Assembly: GCF_030548295.1 (NCBI RefSeq) | Contig: NZ_JAUOSB010000012.1 | Coordinates: forward strand, 27,012 to 91,011 | Direction of reading: 5' to 3' | Length of the DNA: 64,000 nucleotides | From: Wenyingzhuangia sp. 2_MG-2023 | GTDB taxonomy: Bacteria > Bacteroidota > Bacteroidia > Flavobacteriales > Flavobacteriaceae | In this document: positions 61,019-64,000 of the stretch, piece after piece | Position numbering within the stretch: the stretch's first letter is position 1 | How the letters are laid out: each line of letters starts with the position of its first letter | The notes under the pieces: model-generated | What the model was told of the DNA's origin: nothing | What the model saw: the letters and a program-made list of their open reading frames with translations, nothing else | Database searches by the model: none | Program-made: the position numbers and the translations under genes

Positions 61019-63808
61019 TTAGGCTATAAATTTTTCTGTTAATGTTAGAATGTCTTTTATTTCGTTCGGCGAAAATACACCACGTATTCCTTTTGAATGA
61101 ATAATTGTAAAGGGTGCTTGTATTAAATCGCGTTTTTCAATAGAACCATGTTCTATAATATAATTTTTCAGCAAGTTTAAAAATTCTATTTGTCTTGTGG
61201 TTAAATAGGTATGTTCTGTAATAAATTGCTGTACTGCTTTTGTAACTTGATCATCAAATCTTTCTAAAATTTCTATTCCTAGGATGTGTTTTATAAACTG
61301 AATGAATTTTGCTTTTTGATGATTGTACACTTTGCGTAATAAAGCTTCCGTTATATGTGGATCTGCATCGTGTAATTCTTCGGCTAAAGCATTGGCTTCC
61401 TCTTCTGTAATGGTTTTACCACCTTTTAATTTTTGTAAAATAGTATTACGTTCTGTGAGTTCTTTTACTTTAGCCTCTACCATTTCTCGATATTTAGAGA
61501 TGCTTACAGCTTCATTTTCTGGACCAAACTCTACCAATTCTTTTGTTTTTAAAACATCTTCTAGATTTAGTCTAGTTGCTCCAGAAGGTACTATAGTTGG
61601 TTCTCTAAAATGGATTAAAGGTGCAATAGTTTCAGCTAAGATATCAAAATCAGTATCTGAAACCGTACTCCAAAAATGATTGGTTATAACTTGATTGATA
61701 TAGCTTTTATGTTTGGCTACGCTATTAATAGTTAAAGGGAGTTCGCTAACAATATTGATGATATTTTCTTTAAGGGTATCAAACTGATCTGCTTCTTCAG
61801 CTAAATGAGCAATAGAAACTTCTAAAACGTCTTTTTCAAAGCGCATGGCTTTAAAGTTGACTTGTGAAACGGTTCTGAATAATGGTTTTATGTTATTTCT
61901 TAAAAACTCTATATTATTTGAGCTTGGATTTTTCCAAAAGTCTAGAGATTCTACCAAAGTAATATCAGACTTAGCATCTTGAATGACCACTGATTTTTTT
62001 GGCAATTCTGAAATCTGCTCTCTAAGTTTATTTATTTCTTTTACTGCAATGCCTCTTTCGTCTAATTCTAAGGCGAGTTCAATTTTATCTAAACGCAATC
62101 CAAAGTAACGAACAGGTAATGGTATTTGTGCTTTTAATTCTTTTCCTTTTGGGTTTAATTTGAAATATTCAAAATTATCCCAACTGTCTAGTATTAAAAA
62201 ATTATCTTTTTCAGGACACCATGGTTTTATTTTGGTGGGTTCTAGCAACCTTGTACCACGACCAATCATTTGCCAAAATTTAGTGTAAGAATATACCGGT
62301 TTAGCAAATACTAGATTGACTAATTCTCTAACATCAATTCCTGTATCCAACATATCTACACTAATGGCAATTCTAGGCATGTTGTTATTTGTAAATTGGT
62401 GTAGTAATCCGCCCTTACCATAAACTCTAGAATCATCTGATACCATTACTTTCGCTAGTTCTCCAGCATATTCAGGGTATAGCACATCAAATATTTCTTC
62501 TATACGTCTTGCGTGTGCTTTTGTAGCACAAAAGAAAATCGTTTTACCAGGAAGTACACCATCTGGATCTTTTATAGATTCCTCCATAAACTCCTTAACA
62601 ATAGTAACGTTTGTCCCTTTATTAATCACTGATTTTTCAAGTTCAGTCCCTTCAAAATTTATTTCAGCAACTTCTTTTCCTTGCAGAATCAGTCGTTTTT
62701 GGTCTTCTAAACTAATTGTTCTTTTGCTTATACCTTCTTCTTGAAACTTGGTTTGAATTTTCATCACCTGAAAACTGCTCAAATAAGGCGGCATATTATT
62801 TACAGCTTCTTCATACGAATAAGCAAACGTTGGTAAACCATCTTCACACTCAAATAACTTAAATGTGTTATGGTCAATAACATTCGTAGGTGTTGCTGTT
62901 AATCCTAATGTTATGGTGTTGAAATAATCTAGAACTTCACCATAAGTATTGTAGATAGAACGGTGACTTTCATCCACCACTATTAAATCAAAGAAATGAG
63001 GGGATAATGTGTTTAATTCATCTCTAACAATGTTTAACATCGTTGGATAGGTTGAAACATAAATACGTCTGTCTGTAGCTATATTCTTTTCCCCGACTTT
63101 TGGCCAAGTGGGTTCATTGGGCAAATGTTCTTTGAAAGCTTCTAATCCTTGATTACGAAGTGCAATTCTATCTACTAAGAACAATACACGTTCTGCCCAA
63201 TGTGATCGCATTAAAGCATCCACTAAAGCTATACAAGTTCTTGTTTTACCAGTTCCTGTTGCCATTACTAATAAAAACATTTTGCGTTTCCTTTCAATGC
63301 CTTCCATTACAGAACGAATGGCTTGAATTTGATAATCACGTCCTGCAATATCAGTATTGATTAATTCTGATGCTAATGGCTTTCTATTTTTTCTAATGTA
63401 TAAATAGCGATCTAAGTCGTCTCGTTTAGGAAAACCAATTACTTTTCTAGGGGGATAATTTCCTAAATCCCAAAAGAATATTTCGTGACCATTGGTGTAA
63501 AAACAAAATGGTAATTCTCCTCCAGATTCCTTTTGAATATTTAAGCAATATTGTTTTGCCTGCTCTCTTCCTATTTCGGCATCGGTTGTAGATTTTTTTG
63601 CTTCAACTACCGCTAAAGCTTTTCCGTTTTTACCTAAAAGGACGTAATCACTAAATTGATTGGTATTGTATTTAGAATCAGGTTCACTTGTAGATGAATC
63701 CAAACCTATATTATATTCAATAACTACTTGAGATTGGTCATTAATGTTCCAACCAGCTTCTTGAAGTTGGTTGTCTATTAATTCTTTCCTAGTTGTTGAC
63801 TCATTCAT
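61019..63808 (-). CDS. hsdR: Type I restriction endonuclease subunit HsdR (EcoAI/EcoEI type)
   Basis: The 929-residue protein has an N-terminal PD-(D/E)xK nuclease (Asp54, Glu69, Lys71 in VVEAKK), a superfamily-2 DEAD-type translocase with MATGTGKT (182-189), DESH (279-282), LGLTATPT and a motif VI WQMIGRGTRL, and the C-terminal EcoEI-type domain that binds the methylase core. It translocates DNA and cleaves it away from unmethylated sites. It begins the operon; upstream (63809-63900) is non-coding DNA that must hold the promoter, where I find no clean TAnnTTTG box. The length fits EcoAI-type HsdR. Confidence 0.96.
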   Translation of the reverse strand: MNESTTRKELIDNQLQEAGWNINDQSQVVIEYNIGLDSSTSEPDSKYNTNQFSDYVLLGKNGKALAVVEAKKSTTDAEIGREQAKQYCLNIQKESGGELPFCFYTNGHEIFFWDLGNYPPRKVIGFPKRDDLDRYLYIRKNRKPLASELINTDIAGRDYQIQAIRSVMEGIERKRKMFLLVMATGTGKTRTCIALVDALMRSHWAERVLFLVDRIALRNQGLEAFKEHLPNEPTWPKVGEKNIATDRRIYVSTYPTMLNIVRDELNTLSPHFFDLIVVDESHRSIYNTYGEVLDYFNTITLGLTATPTNVIDHNTFKLFECEDGLPTFAYSYEEAVNNMPPYLSSFQVMKIQTKFQEEGISKRTISLEDQKRLILQGKEVAEINFEGTELEKSVINKGTNVTIVKEFMEESIKDPDGVLPGKTIFFCATKAHARRIEEIFDVLYPEYAGELAKVMVSDDSRVYGKGGLLHQFTNNNMPRIAISVDMLDTGIDVRELVNLVFAKPVYSYTKFWQMIGRGTRLLEPTKIKPWCPEKDNFLILDSWDNFEYFKLNPKGKELKAQIPLPVRYFGLRLDKIELALELDERGIAVKEINKLREQISELPKKSVVIQDAKSDITLVESLDFWKNPSSNNIEFLRNNIKPLFRTVSQVNFKAMRFEKDVLEVSIAHLAEEADQFDTLKENIINIVSELPLTINSVAKHKSYINQVITNHFWSTVSDTDFDILAETIAPLIHFREPTIVPSGATRLNLEDVLKTKELVEFGPENEAVSISKYREMVEAKVKELTERNTILQKLKGGKTITEEEANALAEELHDADPHITEALLRKVYNHQKAKFIQFIKHILGIEILERFDDQVTKAVQQFITEHTYLTTRQIEFLNLLKNYIIEHGSIEKRDLIQAPFTIIHSKGIRGVFSPNEIKDILTLTEKFIA

Positions 63809-63978
63809 AGCAATAAAAGATAAATATACAAAGTAGTCATAATATTTAAGCTTGTTTCTTAGGATTTGTTAGGGTTGGTTAATTTATGTGGGTGGAGTGC
63901 ACTTTATTGGTATCAAGTAGTTGGTATTTAGTATCTAGATTTTGGTTTTTAGCAATTAGCTGATTGGGAGTGAGTGGA

Positions 63979-64000
63979 TGCATCTCGACTGCGCTCGATG
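63979..64000. repeat. REP-like palindrome at the right edge
   Basis: CATCTCGACTGCGCTCGATG is an imperfect inverted repeat of the flavobacterial intergenic type. It is cut by the window end, so its full length is unknown. Confidence 0.4.

Noticed and set aside
61323..61679. 118-aa plus-strand frame
   Set aside because: It lies antisense to hsdR, whose protein is strongly conserved; composition is typical of an antisense shadow.
1..64000. CRISPR array, insertion sequence or rRNA
   Set aside because: No regularly spaced repeats, no transposase or integrase gene and no rRNA-like sequence were seen in the window.

Overview
The window looks like chromosomal DNA of a marine, polysaccharide-degrading Bacteroidota, most likely Flavobacteriaceae. 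The reasons are a very AT-rich base composition, three SusC/SusD transporter pairs (the leftmost SusD cut by the window edge), type IX secretion sorting tails, acidic residues after the lipobox Cys of surface lipoproteins, TAnnTTTG-type promoter boxes and few Shine-Dalgarno sequences. Species cannot be assigned from the sequence alone. No CRISPR array, complete tRNA, rRNA, transposase or integrase was seen.

Region 1 (1-24998, all on the minus strand) is a polysaccharide utilisation locus (PUL1). In transcription order it holds a hybrid two-component regulator, SusC, SusD, a DUF5017 surface glycan-binding lipoprotein, a duplicated secreted protein with a type IX tail, a GH88 unsaturated glucuronyl hydrolase, a PL8 chondroitin ABC lyase-like enzyme, a beta-helix lyase-like lipoprotein and a DUF4861 protein. 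PL8 plus GH88 points to chondroitin, hyaluronan or a similar glycosaminoglycan: lyase cutting leaves 4,5-unsaturated uronides, which GH88 removes. It is followed by a separately regulated unit (ECF sigma factor, FecR anti-sigma factor, STN-domain SusC, start of a SusD) that runs off the left edge. A shared GAGGGGCTA-type motif sits upstream of several PUL1 transcription units and is a candidate operator.

Region 2 (about 25200-46800) is a junction followed by a second PUL. At the junction are the 3' 22 nt of what looks like tRNA-Asp and a truncated copy of a small gene whose intact copy lies at 46566-46769, so PUL2 sits between 78-bp direct repeats. PUL2 (45150 to 25664, minus) encodes SusC, SusD, a glycan-binding lipoprotein, a GH42/GH50-like hydrolase with a type IX tail, a fibronectin-III lipoprotein, GH2, GH105, a heparinase II/III-type lyase, a second GH2 and an S1 sulfatase. 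This fits a sulfated, uronic-acid-containing polysaccharide with beta-linked neutral sugar, whose identity is unresolved. The divergent gene at 45353 encodes an unusual membrane-anchored DNA-binding regulator, unlike the standard PUL regulators.

Region 3 (46566-50008) holds the small intact gene, a compact four-gene plus-strand cassette (conserved 251-aa protein, DUF5675 protein, two tiny membrane proteins) closed by a strong terminator, a DUF6943-like gene, and about 1 kb of repeat-rich DNA without a convincing gene.

Region 4 (50009-63808, minus) is a composite defence operon: hsdR, hsdM, hsdS, a restriction-associated AAA ATPase, an HNH nuclease (together a Septu-like pair) and two DUF262 proteins, one with a DUF1524 HNH domain (GmrSD-like). 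Most junctions overlap or lie within a few bases, so type I restriction, a Septu-like module and a GmrSD-like module appear to be expressed as one unit. If the tRNA-Asp remnant is a real attachment site, PUL2 and the defence operon may ride on one genomic island extending beyond the right edge.
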